A stretch of 64,000 nucleotides of DNA from G963717155 sp963717155 (GTDB lineage: Bacteria > Actinomycetota > Thermoleophilia > Gaiellales > JALYLC01), in contig OY970326.1 in NCBI GenBank assembly GCA_963717155.1, positions 3,968,001 to 4,032,000 of the forward strand, in the 5' to 3' direction. Below the pieces are notes generated by a model. The model searched no databases, was not told where the DNA came from, and saw nothing but the letters and a program-made list of their open reading frames with translations. Positions 51,777 to 60,440 of this stretch are shown here, piece after piece (positions within the stretch are counted from its first letter, which is position 1; each line of letters begins with the position of its first letter). The translations under genes and the position numbers were made by a program.

Positions 51777-52751
51777 ATGGCCGAGCAGCGCATTGCGACG
51801 CGCACCGATGCCGGCGCAGCTCAGGAACGACGCGGAGCCCTCGCGGACATCTCCGTGCGCTGTCCACTGTGCGGCGCCGACGACTACCACGTGCGTTTCT
51901 CGTCGAGCCTCGGCGGTGACATCGATCCGCAACGGCACTACACCTCGACGTCGCACGAGTACGGTCGCTGGACGGGCTCGATCGTGGAGTGCCGCAGCTG
52001 CTCGCTCGTCTACATGAACCCGCGCCCGCACCACCAGAAGGTGCAGGACCTGTACGGCGCGGTCGAGGACGAGCGCTACGTGGAGGAGGAGATCGGCCGG
52101 GTCGCGACGTTCGAGGAGAGCCTCCGGCTGGTGCAGCGCTACGCGCCCGGCGGCAAGCTGCTCGACGTCGGCTGTCACGTCGGCACCTTCCTCGAGCTCG
52201 CCGAGGAGGCGGGCTACGAGGTCGCGGGCGTCGAGCCGTCGCGCTGGGCAGCCGATCGCGCGAACTCCCGCCTCGCCGGGAACGTCTTCTGCGGAGCAGT
52301 CGAGGATGCCCCGATCCCGGCCGACACGTTCGACGCGGTCACGATCTGGGATGTCATCGAGCACCTGCCCGACCCGGCATCCGACCTGCGCGCGATCTGG
52401 GCCGCCCTACGTCCCGGGGGCGTCGTCGCGATCTCGACGATGGACGTCGGCGCGCTGTTCCCGCGGCTCGCCGGACAGCGCTGGCCCTGGTACATGCAGA
52501 TGCACCTCGTCTACTTCTCGCGCCGCACGCTGCCCGAGATGCTGCGACGCGAGGGGTTCCACATCGCCGACGTGCGCTCGCACCGGCGGACGGTGCGCGT
52601 CTCCTACCTCGTGTCCCGCCTCGGCGCCTACAGCCGTCCCGCGCATCGCGTCGCGGCGGCTCTGACGCGTGCAAGCCGACTCGACGAACGCCTCGTCGGC
52701 GTGAACCTCGGCGACATCTTCACCGTCGTCGCCCGTAAACCTCGCGCGTAG
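51777..52751 (+). CDS. Class I SAM methyltransferase with N-terminal zinc-binding region
   Basis: 324 residues. The N-terminus has CPLCGADDYHVRF and, 44 residues on, VECRSCSLVYMNPRP, a zinc-ribbon often found in sugar or envelope methyltransferases. The SAM domain has LLDVGCHVGTFLELAEEAGY and the post-motif VTIWDVIEHLPDPASDL. The C-terminal region HLVYFSRRTLPEMLRREGFH is usual for Methyltransf_23. It is followed 12 bp later by a mannosyltransferase gene. Confidence 0.85.
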   Translation: MAEQRIATRTDAGAAQERRGALADISVRCPLCGADDYHVRFSSSLGGDIDPQRHYTSTSHEYGRWTGSIVECRSCSLVYMNPRPHHQKVQDLYGAVEDERYVEEEIGRVATFEESLRLVQRYAPGGKLLDVGCHVGTFLELAEEAGYEVAGVEPSRWAADRANSRLAGNVFCGAVEDAPIPADTFDAVTIWDVIEHLPDPASDLRAIWAALRPGGVVAISTMDVGALFPRLAGQRWPWYMQMHLVYFSRRTLPEMLRREGFHIADVRSHRRTVRVSYLVSRLGAYSRPAHRVAAALTRASRLDERLVGVNLGDIFTVVARKPRA

Positions 52752-52763
52752 AGCTGAGTTCGG

Positions 52764-53969
52764 GTGAGCGTCGGCGTACCGGCCGAAGTGACGGTGCACC
52801 CGGACGGGCTGCCGATACCCGCACCGCACCGCTCGTCGCTCCCGCGGCGCATCTGGACGGTGTACCGCTACCCGCTGCTCGTGTTCGCGCTCTCGCGCAT
52901 CGTCACCCTGGGCGTGATGGCGATGGTGGGCTGGGTCAACCGGTCGCACCACGCCTCGTCCTCGCTGTTCGACAACCTGTTCGGCGCGGTCGGCATGTGG
53001 GACGCGATCTGGTACAAGCAGATCGCGCTGCAGGGATACGACCCTGCCCTCTTCCACGGCAACACCCCGGCCTTCCTTCCGCTGTGGCCGGCCTGCCTGT
53101 GGGCGATCCACCAGGTGACGTGGTTCATCTACATCATCTGGGTCGGCGCGGTGCTCTCGACCGCGCTCTTCGCGGTCGGGCTGTGCATGCTCTACCGGCT
53201 GACGGATGACATCCTCGGACGGGCGATCGCACGGCGCGCGGTGCTCTACCTCGCGATCTCGCCACTGGCGTTCATCTTCTCCGCCGTCTATGCGGAGAGC
53301 CTGTTCCTCATGCTCGCCGTCGGCTCGTTCCTGCTCATCGAGCGCCGACACGCGGTGTGGTCGTGCGCCGTCGGGGCGCTCGCCGTCCTCGCGCGGCCGG
53401 TCGGGATCATGCTCGCACCGGCTCTGGCCTTCCGCATCTGGAAGGACGGGAGCGAACTGCGGACGACTCGTCGCGTGCTCCGGCTCTGGCCGGCGCTGCT
53501 GCTGCCCGCGGCGGAGCTCGCGTGGATGGGGTACCTGTGGTGGCGCTTCGGCGATGCCCTCGCAACCACGCATGCCCAGAAGCGAGGGTGGGGACGCGGG
53601 GCCTCATTCCCTCCGGTCCTGCTGGTGCAGACGTTCATCGACGAGGTGTGGCATCGCCACCTGCTGCGGTACGCCGTACACCTGTCGTTCGCGGTCCTGT
53701 GGCTCGGGCTGCTGGTCGCACTATGGAAGCAGCGCCGTCAGATCCCGCTCGAGTACGTGATCTTCACGGCGGGCGTCGTGCTGCTGCCGTTCTCCGCGGG
53801 AACGGTGCTCTCGGCGGGCCGGCTCGGGATGATGGCGTTCCCGCTCTTCTGGTCGCTGGCGATCCTGGGCAGACGGGAGGGCGTCGATACGGCGGTCAAG
53901 ATCCTGTTCCCGCCGTTGATGGCGGCGCTCATGTTCGTCGCCTACGCGTACCAGACGTTCACGCCCTGA
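52764..53969 (+). CDS. PIG-V-like mannosyltransferase, membrane-bound
   Basis: 401 residues from a GTG start, with about ten transmembrane helices. GAVGMWDAIWYKQIALQGYD carries the WD acid-aspartate motif of GPI mannosyltransferase (PIG-V)-type enzymes, and AFLPLWPACLWAI and SPLAFIFSAVYAESLFLML continue the pattern. A polyprenyl-phosphate mannose donor is likely. It forms a co-directional set with the methyltransferase before and the MidA-type gene 7 bp after. Confidence 0.82.
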   Translation: MSVGVPAEVTVHPDGLPIPAPHRSSLPRRIWTVYRYPLLVFALSRIVTLGVMAMVGWVNRSHHASSSLFDNLFGAVGMWDAIWYKQIALQGYDPALFHGNTPAFLPLWPACLWAIHQVTWFIYIIWVGAVLSTALFAVGLCMLYRLTDDILGRAIARRAVLYLAISPLAFIFSAVYAESLFLMLAVGSFLLIERRHAVWSCAVGALAVLARPVGIMLAPALAFRIWKDGSELRTTRRVLRLWPALLLPAAELAWMGYLWWRFGDALATTHAQKRGWGRGASFPPVLLVQTFIDEVWHRHLLRYAVHLSFAVLWLGLLVALWKQRRQIPLEYVIFTAGVVLLPFSAGTVLSAGRLGMMAFPLFWSLAILGRREGVDTAVKILFPPLMAALMFVAYAYQTFTP

Positions 53970-53976
53970 GGTCCTT

Positions 53977-54987
53977 GTGAGCCGTCTCGGCGATCGGCTG
54001 CGAGCGCGGATCGAGCAGGCGGGGCCGATCACCTTCGCCGAGTTCATGGAGGCCGCGCTGTACGACCCCGACGACGGGTTCTACGTACACGCGCCCCACA
54101 TCGGCCGCGGTGGCGCGTTCGCGACGGCGCCGACAGTGCTCCCGCTGTTCGCGGAGGCCCTCGCCGGCGAGCTGCGCGAGCTGTGGGACCGGCTCGGCCG
54201 TCCCGCACCGTTCACGATCTGCGAGGTTGGTGCAGGTGACGGCAGCCTGTCCTCCGCGCTCGCGGGTGCCCTCGCCGACCTCCCGCTCGAGCTCGTGCTC
54301 TGCGAGCGCGCCGAGGGGCTCGTCGCGCGCCAGCGGGAACGACTGCCGGCGGCGACCCACGTTGCGCTCGCTGATCTCGCGCCCGTCACCGGGGCCATCG
54401 TCGCGAACGAGGTGCACGACGCGTGCCCGGCCCACATGCTGCGCTGGCCGGACGAGCTCCGTGTCGGCGTCGACGACGGCGCCCACTTCAGATGGGTCGT
54501 CGCCGGTGCTGCGCCGGCGGCCTTGCGACAGATCGTCGAGCGGTCGGTCGCTGCCCCCCCAGCTGGCCTCGAGCTGGCGGTCTCCCCTGCACAGGCGGAG
54601 CTTCAGGGGCTGCTCGCCGGTCGCGTGGCGCGCGGCGCGCTGTTCGTGTTCGACTACGGCGAGGATGGCCCGGAGCGGTACCTGCGCCCGGTTCCGCACC
54701 TGCGCACGTACCTCGCAGGCCGCCCCGGAGGCGATCCTCTCGCCGGGCCGGGAGCCCAGGACATCACCGTCGACGTCGACTTCGGGGCGATCCGGGCCGC
54801 CGGCGAGAGCGCGGGTCTGCGCACGGTGCTCGACGAGCCGCAGCCGGTGTGGCTTCGGCGGCACGGGGCGCTCGAGCGCGCCGAGGCGCTGCCGCTCGGC
54901 AGCGAGGAGCGGCTCTGGCTCGAGTCGTTCGCCCGAGACGAGGCGTCGGGCGCGAGCTTCCGCGTGCTCGTCCAGGAGCGCGTCTAG
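53977..54987 (+). CDS. SAM-dependent methyltransferase, MidA/NDUFAF7 family
   Basis: 336 residues from a GTG. ITFAEFMEAALYDPDDGFYV and IGRGGAFATAPTVLPLFAEA are the NDUFAF7/MidA opening. The SAM loop is FTICEVGAGDGSLSSALAGA, followed by GAIVANEVHDACPAHMLRW and the FVFDYGEDGPERYLRP region. In mitochondria the family dimethylates an arginine of a complex I subunit; the bacterial role is not settled. It lies 7 bp after the mannosyltransferase gene. Confidence 0.86.
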   Translation: MSRLGDRLRARIEQAGPITFAEFMEAALYDPDDGFYVHAPHIGRGGAFATAPTVLPLFAEALAGELRELWDRLGRPAPFTICEVGAGDGSLSSALAGALADLPLELVLCERAEGLVARQRERLPAATHVALADLAPVTGAIVANEVHDACPAHMLRWPDELRVGVDDGAHFRWVVAGAAPAALRQIVERSVAAPPAGLELAVSPAQAELQGLLAGRVARGALFVFDYGEDGPERYLRPVPHLRTYLAGRPGGDPLAGPGAQDITVDVDFGAIRAAGESAGLRTVLDEPQPVWLRRHGALERAEALPLGSEERLWLESFARDEASGASFRVLVQERV

Positions 54988-54993
54988 CTGAGA

Positions 54994-55012
54994 TATACCC
55001 GGTGGGGGTATA
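54994..55012 (+). promoter_or_regulatory. CsoR/RcnR-type operator
   Basis: A 19-bp inverted repeat TATACCC-GGTGG-GGGTATA lies 13 bp before the GTG of the DUF4396 gene. The TATACCC/GGGTATA arms around a G-rich centre are typical of CsoR-family copper (or nickel/sulfide) operators. No csoR gene is visible in the window. Confidence 0.55.
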
Positions 55013-55025
55013 CGATGCAGTCATC

Positions 55026-55490
55026 GTGCACACCACCGGACAGCATCAGGCGAGCGCGGCGCTGAACCGGATCGCGTTCAGCGCAACCGTGCATTGCCTG
55101 ACGGGCTGCGCGATCGGCGAGGTGCTGGGAATGGTCATCAGCACCGCGTTCGGCTGGAGCAACAGCGCCAACATCGTCCTCTCCATCCTGCTCGCCTTCG
55201 TCTTCGGCTATGCCCTCACGAGCCTGCCGCTCGTGCGGTCGGGCCTGCCGCCGCGACGCGTCGCGCGTCTCGCCCTCGCGTCGGACACGCTCTCGATCAC
55301 GACCATGGAGATCGTCGACACGCTGATCGTGGTCCTGATCCCGGGTGCGCTGAATGCGGGCCTCGGCGACCCGCTGTTCTGGGGAAGCCTGGCCGTCGCC
55401 CTGCTGCTGGCCGGAGCGGTCGCGTTCCCCGTGAACCGCTGGCTGATCGAGCGGGGCAAGGGCCACGCCGTGATCCACGGGCTGCACTAG
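55026..55490 (+). CDS. DUF4396 family membrane protein
   Basis: 154 residues from the GTG at 55026, with no Shine-Dalgarno sequence. The family signature is ATVHCLTGCAIGEVLGMVIS (two cysteines and a histidine in the first helix), then LLAFVFGYALTSLPLVRSG, plus two more helices (four in total). DUF4396 genes are often near metal-handling genes; the CsoR-like operator directly upstream supports copper- or thiol-stress control. The biochemical role is unknown. Confidence 0.8.
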   Translation: MHTTGQHQASAALNRIAFSATVHCLTGCAIGEVLGMVISTAFGWSNSANIVLSILLAFVFGYALTSLPLVRSGLPPRRVARLALASDTLSITTMEIVDTLIVVLIPGALNAGLGDPLFWGSLAVALLLAGAVAFPVNRWLIERGKGHAVIHGLH

Positions 55491-55510
55491 GGCGGCGAGC
55501 CAGGACGGCA

Positions 55511-55808
55511 CAGGTGGCACTGAACGCGCCGCGGTCGCAGGTGGCGTCCACCAGACGTTTCCGACCCATCGCAACCGTGATCGCGGTCAGGCCGCCCACA
55601 AAATAGGACGAACGCCACAGGTGGCACTGAACGCGCCGCGGTCGCAGGTGGCGTCCACCAGACGTTTCCGACCCATCGCAACCGTGATCGCGGTCAGGCC
55701 GCCCACGAAATAGGACGAACGCCACAGGTGGCACTGAACGCGCCGCGGTCGCAGGTGGCGTCCACCAGACGTTTCCGACCCATCGCAACCGTGATCGCGG
55801 TCAGGCCG
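55511..55808 (-). repeat. Tandem repeat array A (107-bp period, about 2.8 copies)
   Basis: Copies start at 55511, 55618 and 55725. They are nearly identical over 107 bp; the third is cut after about 84 bp. Each holds a core of 33 bp (55562-55594, 55669-55701, 55776-55808) whose reverse complement recurs, with 4-5 mismatches, in array B. Read on the minus strand, a unit could encode a short peptide (GLTAITVAMGRKRLVDATCD and on, ending RPISWAA) followed at once by a stop. Confidence 0.9.
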
Positions 55809-55968
55809 CGACGAACATAGGCCACGAAGATCACAGGTCGCGCGGGTTCGAAGGAATACAGGTCGAGCACGAAGCGCTCGAACCGCGACCCGTGGATCGT
55901 TCGAACCGCCGCCACCTTCGACCCTTCGAACCAGCGCCACCCGTGGATCTTCGTGACGATTGCGTGGT

Positions 55969-56375
55969 CGGCCTGGCCGCTATCACGGTTGCGACGGATC
56001 GAATACGCCTGCGAAGCGCCGTACGCGACCGCCGCGAGGTTCCGAGAACCACGCTCCCCACCTGCGCCTTTTCCGAGGCTGGCATGCGGCCCATGTTCGT
56101 CGCGGCCTAACCGCTACCACGGTTGCGACGGATCGACGACGCCTGCGAAACGCCTACGCGACCCCCGCGAGGTTCCGAGAACCACGCTCCCCACCCGCGC
56201 CTTTTCCGAGGCTGGCATGCGGCCCATGTTCGTCGCGGCCTAACCGCTACCACGGTTGCGACGGATCGACGACGTCCGCGCAGCGCCGTACGCGACCGCC
56301 GCGCGGTTCCGAGAACCACGGTCATGGCCTGCGTCTCTTCTGAGGATGGCACGACCCCGCTACTTGCGTCCGCGG
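55969..56375 (+). repeat. Tandem repeat array B (133/134-bp period, three copies)
   Basis: Cores at 55969-56001, 56103-56135 and 56236-56268; the last copy fades near 56375. Copies are 85-95 percent alike. Orientation is opposite to array A. On the plus strand a unit could encode a peptide like that of array A (GLTATTVATDRRR or GLAAITVATDRIR, and ending RPMFVAA before a stop), so the two arrays appear homologous along their whole unit. Confidence 0.88.
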
Positions 56376-56418
56376 GCCGCGGGCCGAGCTCGAGCGTTGC
56401 GCGCCATCCCCGAAACGG

Positions 56419-56449
56419 CCGAGGCCGCGTCCATCGGACGCGGCCTCGG
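56419..56449 (-). terminator. groEL terminator hairpin
   Basis: A perfect 14-bp stem CCGAGGCCGCGTCC / GGACGCGGCCTCGG with a three-base loop (56433-56435), 33 bp beyond the groEL stop. On the minus strand it is followed by CGTTTCG, a weak T tract. Confidence 0.75.
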
Positions 56450-56481
56450 TTCGTACCTCAGCTTCCCCGGAGGGAGGCTGG

Positions 56482-58104
56482 TTACATCATGTCGGGCATA
56501 CCGCCGCCACCCGGGCCGCCGCCGACGCCCGCCTTCTCGGGGGCCTCCGCCACGATCGCCTCGGTGGTGAGGATGTTCTTCGCGATCGAGGCTGCGTTCT
56601 GCAGCGCCGAGCGCGTGACCATCGCCGGGTCGATGATGCCGGCCTTCACGAGGTCGACCATCTCGCCGGTGTCGACGTTCAGGCCGAAGCCCTTCTTGGC
56701 GTTGCGGACGTCGTTGATGACGACCGAGCCTTCGAGACCGGCGTTCTCGGCGAGCTGGCGAAGCGGCTCCTCGAGCGCGCGTCGGATGATGCGCACCCCG
56801 GTGTTCTCGTCGCCGTCACCGTCGTCCTTGAGCGCCTTGGCGGCGTTCAGCAGCGCGACGCCACCGCCCGGGACGATGCCCTCCTCGAGCGCCGCGCGGG
56901 TCGCCTGAAGGGCGTCCTCGACACGGTGCTTCTTCTCCTTCATCTCGGTCTCGGTGGCCGCGCCGACCTTCACGACGGCGACGCCACCGGCGAGCTTCGC
57001 GAGGCGCTCCTGGAGCTTCTCGCGATCGAAGTCCGAGTCGGTCGTCTCGATCTCGCTCTTGATCTGCTTGATGCGGGACTTGATCTGGTCCGAGTCACCG
57101 GCGCCGTCGATGATCGTCGTCGAGTCCTTGTCGACGACGACCTTGCGGGCGCGACCGAGCTGCGAGAGCGTGGTGTTCTCGAGCTTGAGGCCCATCTCCT
57201 CGGTGATGACCTCGCCGCCCGTCAGGATGGCGATGTCCTCGAGCATCCGCTTGCGGCGGTCGCCGAAGCCGGGAGCCTTGACGGCCACGGCCTGGAACGT
57301 GCCGCGCAGCTTGTTCACGACGATCGTCGCGAGCGACTCGCCCTCGACGTCCTCTGCCACGATCAGCAGCGGGCGGCCGGCCTGGATGACCTGCTCGAGC
57401 ACCGGAAGGATGTCCTTGACGGCGCCGATCTTCGAGTTCGCGATCAGGATGAACGGATCGTCGAGGTTGGCCTCCATGCGCTCGGAGTCCGTGATCATGT
57501 ACGGCGACAGGTAGCCCTTGTCGAACTGCATGCCCTCGGTGAACTCGAGCTCGAGGCCGAACGTCTGGCCCTCCTCGACGTTCACGACGCCGTCCTTGCC
57601 GACCTTCTCGATCGCGTCGGAGATGACATCGCCGATCTCGCGATCGCGCGCCGAGATCGTGGCGACACGGGCGATGTCCTCCTTGCCCGAGATCTCCTTG
57701 GCCTGCGCCTTGATGTCGGCGACGACCGCGTCGACTGCCCGCTCGATGCCGCGCTTCAGGCCCATCGGGTTCGCGCCGGCCGACACGTTCTTGAGGCCTT
57801 CGCGGACGATCGCCTGGGCGAGCACCGTTGCGGTGGTGGTGCCGTCGCCAGCAACGTCGTTGGTCGCGGTAGCGACCTCGCGGACGAGCTGTGCACCCTG
57901 GTTCTCGAACGGATCCTCGACCTCGATCTCCCGAGCGATCGTGACGCCGTCGTTGGTAATCGTCGGAGCACCGAACTTCTTGTCAAGAACCACGTAGCGA
58001 CCCTTGGGGCCGAGCGTTACCTTGACAGCATCGGCGAGGGTGTCGACGCCACGCTGCAACGCGCGACGTGCTTCCTCGTTGAACTTGAGCTCTTTGTGAG
58101 CCAT
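56482..58104 (-). CDS. groL: Chaperonin GroEL (Hsp60)
   Basis: 540 residues, full length. It has MAHKELKFNEEARRALQRGV at the start, the ATP-binding region TLGPKGRYVVLDKKFG and AGDGTTTATVLAQAIVREGL, and the apical domain ITDSERMEANLDDPFILIAN. The glycine/methionine tail GGGPGGGGMPDMM is typical. It folds proteins with GroES, encoded 32 bp upstream in the same operon. Two CIRCE sites precede the operon. Confidence 0.98.
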   Translation of the reverse strand: MAHKELKFNEEARRALQRGVDTLADAVKVTLGPKGRYVVLDKKFGAPTITNDGVTIAREIEVEDPFENQGAQLVREVATATNDVAGDGTTTATVLAQAIVREGLKNVSAGANPMGLKRGIERAVDAVVADIKAQAKEISGKEDIARVATISARDREIGDVISDAIEKVGKDGVVNVEEGQTFGLELEFTEGMQFDKGYLSPYMITDSERMEANLDDPFILIANSKIGAVKDILPVLEQVIQAGRPLLIVAEDVEGESLATIVVNKLRGTFQAVAVKAPGFGDRRKRMLEDIAILTGGEVITEEMGLKLENTTLSQLGRARKVVVDKDSTTIIDGAGDSDQIKSRIKQIKSEIETTDSDFDREKLQERLAKLAGGVAVVKVGAATETEMKEKKHRVEDALQATRAALEEGIVPGGGVALLNAAKALKDDGDGDENTGVRIIRRALEEPLRQLAENAGLEGSVVINDVRNAKKGFGLNVDTGEMVDLVKAGIIDPAMVTRSALQNAASIAKNILTTEAIVAEAPEKAGVGGGPGGGGMPDMM

Positions 58105-58136
58105 CTTCGCCTTTCGTCAGCAGATCTTGCGGGGAA

Positions 58137-58457
58137 TCAGACGCCGGCCTTGGCCTTGGACTTCTTGGCGGCCTTGTCGACCTTTGCGAGCACGTCGGAC
58201 TCGCGCAGGATCAGATACTCATCGAGACCGACCTTGACCTCGGTCCCGCCGTACTTCGAGTAGATGATCTCGTCGCCGGTGGCGACGTCGAGGGGAACCA
58301 GCTTGCCGTCCTCGTACCGGCCGGGGCCAACAGCGAGGACGGTTCCGCGCTGCGGCTTCTCCTTGGCTGTGTCGGGCAGGACGATTCCGCTCACCGTGGT
58401 CTCTTCCTCTTCGAGGACCTCAACGATGATGCGGTCGCCCAGGGGCTTCAGGTTCAT
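58137..58457 (-). CDS. groS: Co-chaperonin GroES (Hsp10)
   Basis: 106 residues from the ATG at 58457. NLKPLGDRIIVEVLEEEETT, then the mobile loop TVSGIVLPDTAKEKPQRG and GDEIIYSKYGGTEVKVGLDE, plus a lysine-rich C-terminal extension (KAAKKSKAKAGV) of about eight residues that is longer than usual. First gene of the groESL operon. Confidence 0.97.
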   Translation of the reverse strand: MNLKPLGDRIIVEVLEEEETTVSGIVLPDTAKEKPQRGTVLAVGPGRYEDGKLVPLDVATGDEIIYSKYGGTEVKVGLDEYLILRESDVLAKVDKAAKKSKAKAGV

Positions 58458-58489
58458 GCGGTTCGCCTCCAGCGGGGTTCGCAATCGAC

Positions 58490-58514
58490 TGGCACTCTCT
58501 TCCTGGGAGTGCCA
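58490..58514 (-). promoter_or_regulatory. CIRCE element 1 (HrcA operator)
   Basis: TGGCACTC-N9-GAGTGCCA, a perfect inverted repeat with the canonical 9-bp spacer; the consensus is TTAGCACTC-N9-GAGTGCTAA. It lies about 33 bp upstream of the groES start. Confidence 0.88.
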
Positions 58515-58561
58515 ACAGGTCGTGATGATAGCGAACGCAGGCAGTCCGTCAAGACACGAGC

Positions 58562-58586
58562 TGGCACTCGACCCGGAGGAGTGCCG
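58562..58586 (-). promoter_or_regulatory. CIRCE element 2
   Basis: TGGCACTC-N9-GAGTGCCG, a second CIRCE 72 bp further upstream, one base from perfect. The two sites probably bracket the groESL promoter. Confidence 0.82.
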
Positions 58587-58610
58587 AAATCTTAGGTCCT
58601 CACGGGTGCG

Positions 58611-59936
58611 CTACATGCCGTCGACGGTGAGCGTGCCCGGCACCAGCCAGGCGCGCCCGCGCCAGTGCACGAGCCCCAGGGCGAGCCGGATGCCGATGAA
58701 GGCCGCGAGGGCGGCCCAGATGCCTCCGATCCCGAAGCCACTGACGGAGGCGACCAGCACCAGCGGCAGGAATCCTCCGAGCGCCGCGGCGGCCGTGACG
58801 TTGCGCATGAAGACGAGATCTCCCGCCCCGAGCAGGACGCCGTCGAGCGCGAAGAGGATGCCGCAGAACGGCAGCATCGCGACGAACCACGGCCACAGGA
58901 TCGCGACCTGGTGGCGTACGGCCTCGTCGGAGGTGAAGAGCCGGGGGATCACGTCGTAGCCGGCGGCGAGCAGCACGGCGACCGCCCCGCCGAAGAGCGC
59001 GCCGAAGCGCAGCAGCCGTCGGGCTAGCTCCCAGGCCGCGTCGACCTCGCCAGAGCCGAGCAGGCTGCCGACCAGCGTCTGCGCGGCGATCGCGATCGAG
59101 TCGAGAGCCAGCGCGATCAGGATCCACAGCTGGAACCCGATCTGGTGCGCGGCGAGCTGCGCCTCGCCCATGCGGGCAGCGACCGCTGCCGCCGTCGTGA
59201 ACGCGACGAAGAAGGACGCCGTCCGCAGCGCAAGATCGCGCGCGGCCCGCATCTGCCCGCGGATCCGCTCGAAGCTGGGCGCGAGCGGGGCACCGCGACG
59301 GATCAGCAGGATCACGAACGTCGCCCCGGAGGCGGCCTGGGCGACGACGTTCGCGATGGCCGATCCCTCGATGCCGAGACCGACCCCCTGCACGAGCACG
59401 AGCGACAGGCAGATGCTCGAGAGGTTGGCGATGCCCAGTACCGCGAATGGCGTTCGCGTGTCCTGGAATCCCCGCATCCACCCCTGGCCGGCGGCCGTCA
59501 CGAGCACGAACGGCGCGCCGAGCGTGGCGATGCGCAGCCAGATCAGCGCCTGGTCGTAGGCAGGGGTGGTGCCGCCCGCGAGCAGCTGGAGCGCCGGTGC
59601 GGCAAGCGCCTCGATGACCACCGCGGCGATGAGCCCGAGCCCCAGCGCGAACCAGGTCGCCTGCACGCCCACGTCGAGCGCGTCGCGTCGCTGTCCCGCC
59701 CCGTACAGCCGCGACACCTTCGCGGTCGCCCCGTACTCCAGCACGGTCACGAAGCCGAGCGTCTCGGCGAGCAGAAGACCTCCGAGCGCCAGCCCGGCCA
59801 GGGCGTCCGTGCTCACGTGTCCCACGATCGCCGTGTCGCCGAGCACGTACAGCGGCTCGGCCGCAAGCGCTCCCAGGGCCGGGAGCGCGAGCCGCATGAC
59901 CGTCCTCAGTCCGGGCGTCTCAGGCACGCCGGGCAT
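58611..59936 (-). CDS. MATE family efflux transporter (DinF-like)
   Basis: 441 residues from the ATG at 59936; a GTG at 59954 is also in frame but almost touches the divergent NUDIX start. Twelve transmembrane helices in two related halves: LALPALGALAAEPLYVLGDT, AIVGHVSTDALAGLALGG, and GEAQLAAHQIGFQLWILIAL in the second. Exports drugs or metabolites with Na+ or H+. It lies between the groESL operon and the NUDIX gene. Confidence 0.9.
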   Translation of the reverse strand: MPGVPETPGLRTVMRLALPALGALAAEPLYVLGDTAIVGHVSTDALAGLALGGLLLAETLGFVTVLEYGATAKVSRLYGAGQRRDALDVGVQATWFALGLGLIAAVVIEALAAPALQLLAGGTTPAYDQALIWLRIATLGAPFVLVTAAGQGWMRGFQDTRTPFAVLGIANLSSICLSLVLVQGVGLGIEGSAIANVVAQAASGATFVILLIRRGAPLAPSFERIRGQMRAARDLALRTASFFVAFTTAAAVAARMGEAQLAAHQIGFQLWILIALALDSIAIAAQTLVGSLLGSGEVDAAWELARRLLRFGALFGGAVAVLLAAGYDVIPRLFTSDEAVRHQVAILWPWFVAMLPFCGILFALDGVLLGAGDLVFMRNVTAAAALGGFLPLVLVASVSGFGIGGIWAALAAFIGIRLALGLVHWRGRAWLVPGTLTVDGM

Positions 59937-59956
59937 TGTCGTGGCAGGCTGCACGT

Positions 59957-60403
59957 ATGCGGGAGCACTCGGCCGGGGGAGTGGTGATACGGCGCGTGCG
60001 CGGCCAGCTCGTGTTCGCGGCGATCCGGCCGCAGGGTCGACCCGAGGGGCACTGGGTGCTGCCGAAAGGCCTCGTCGAACCGGGCGAGCATTCGCTGCAG
60101 GCCGCCGTGCGCGAGGTGCATGAGGAGACGGGCCTGCACGCGGAGCCCGTGACGCGGCTTCCGTCGAGCCGCTACGTCTACCGGCGCGGCTCCGAGCGTG
60201 TGTTCAAGGTCGTCGAGTGGTGGCTGATGCGGGCGCGCGGAGGGCGGATCGGCGTGATCGAGGAGGCGATGCGCGTCGAGGTCGCCGACGCGCGCTGGCT
60301 GCCCCTCGAGGATGCCGGGCGGCTGCTCGCGTTCGGGGGCGAGCGGACGCTCGTTCGCGCGGCGAGCGAGCTGGTCGATCCGGTCGACTCGCAGGAGGGG
60401 TAG
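59957..60403 (+). CDS. NUDIX hydrolase
   Basis: 148 residues from the ATG at 59957. The opening is SAGGVVIRRVRGQLVFAAIR and the NUDIX box region is GLVEPGEHSLQAAVREVHEE followed by TGLHAEP. It is related to the Ap4A/MutT-type small hydrolases. The substrate is not readable from the sequence. It is 37 bp before the ASCH gene and probably co-transcribed with it. Confidence 0.9.
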   Translation: MREHSAGGVVIRRVRGQLVFAAIRPQGRPEGHWVLPKGLVEPGEHSLQAAVREVHEETGLHAEPVTRLPSSRYVYRRGSERVFKVVEWWLMRARGGRIGVIEEAMRVEVADARWLPLEDAGRLLAFGGERTLVRAASELVDPVDSQEG

Positions 60404-60440
60404 CATCAGACCCTGGAACGCCCCCGGCGCCGGAGATCCC

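Larger units (their letters stand above)
55491..56480. other. Gene-free repeat region between DUF4396 and groEL genes
   Basis: About 990 bp without a credible gene. It holds two tandem arrays in opposite orientation (55511-55808 and 55969-56375), a spacer between them with the repeated CCCGTGGATC (twice, near 55889 and 55940), and the groEL terminator hairpin at its right end. Confidence 0.7.

Noticed and set aside
55969..56268. Integron attC sites (GCCTAAC resembles the RYYYAAC core)
   Set aside because: No matching GTTRRRY partner core lies at the right distance, array A has TGAC instead of TAAC, and there are no cassette genes or an integrase.
55511..56375. CRISPR array
   Set aside because: The repeated units are 107-134 bp and the sequence between the cores is itself repeated, so there are no unique spacers; no cas genes are near.
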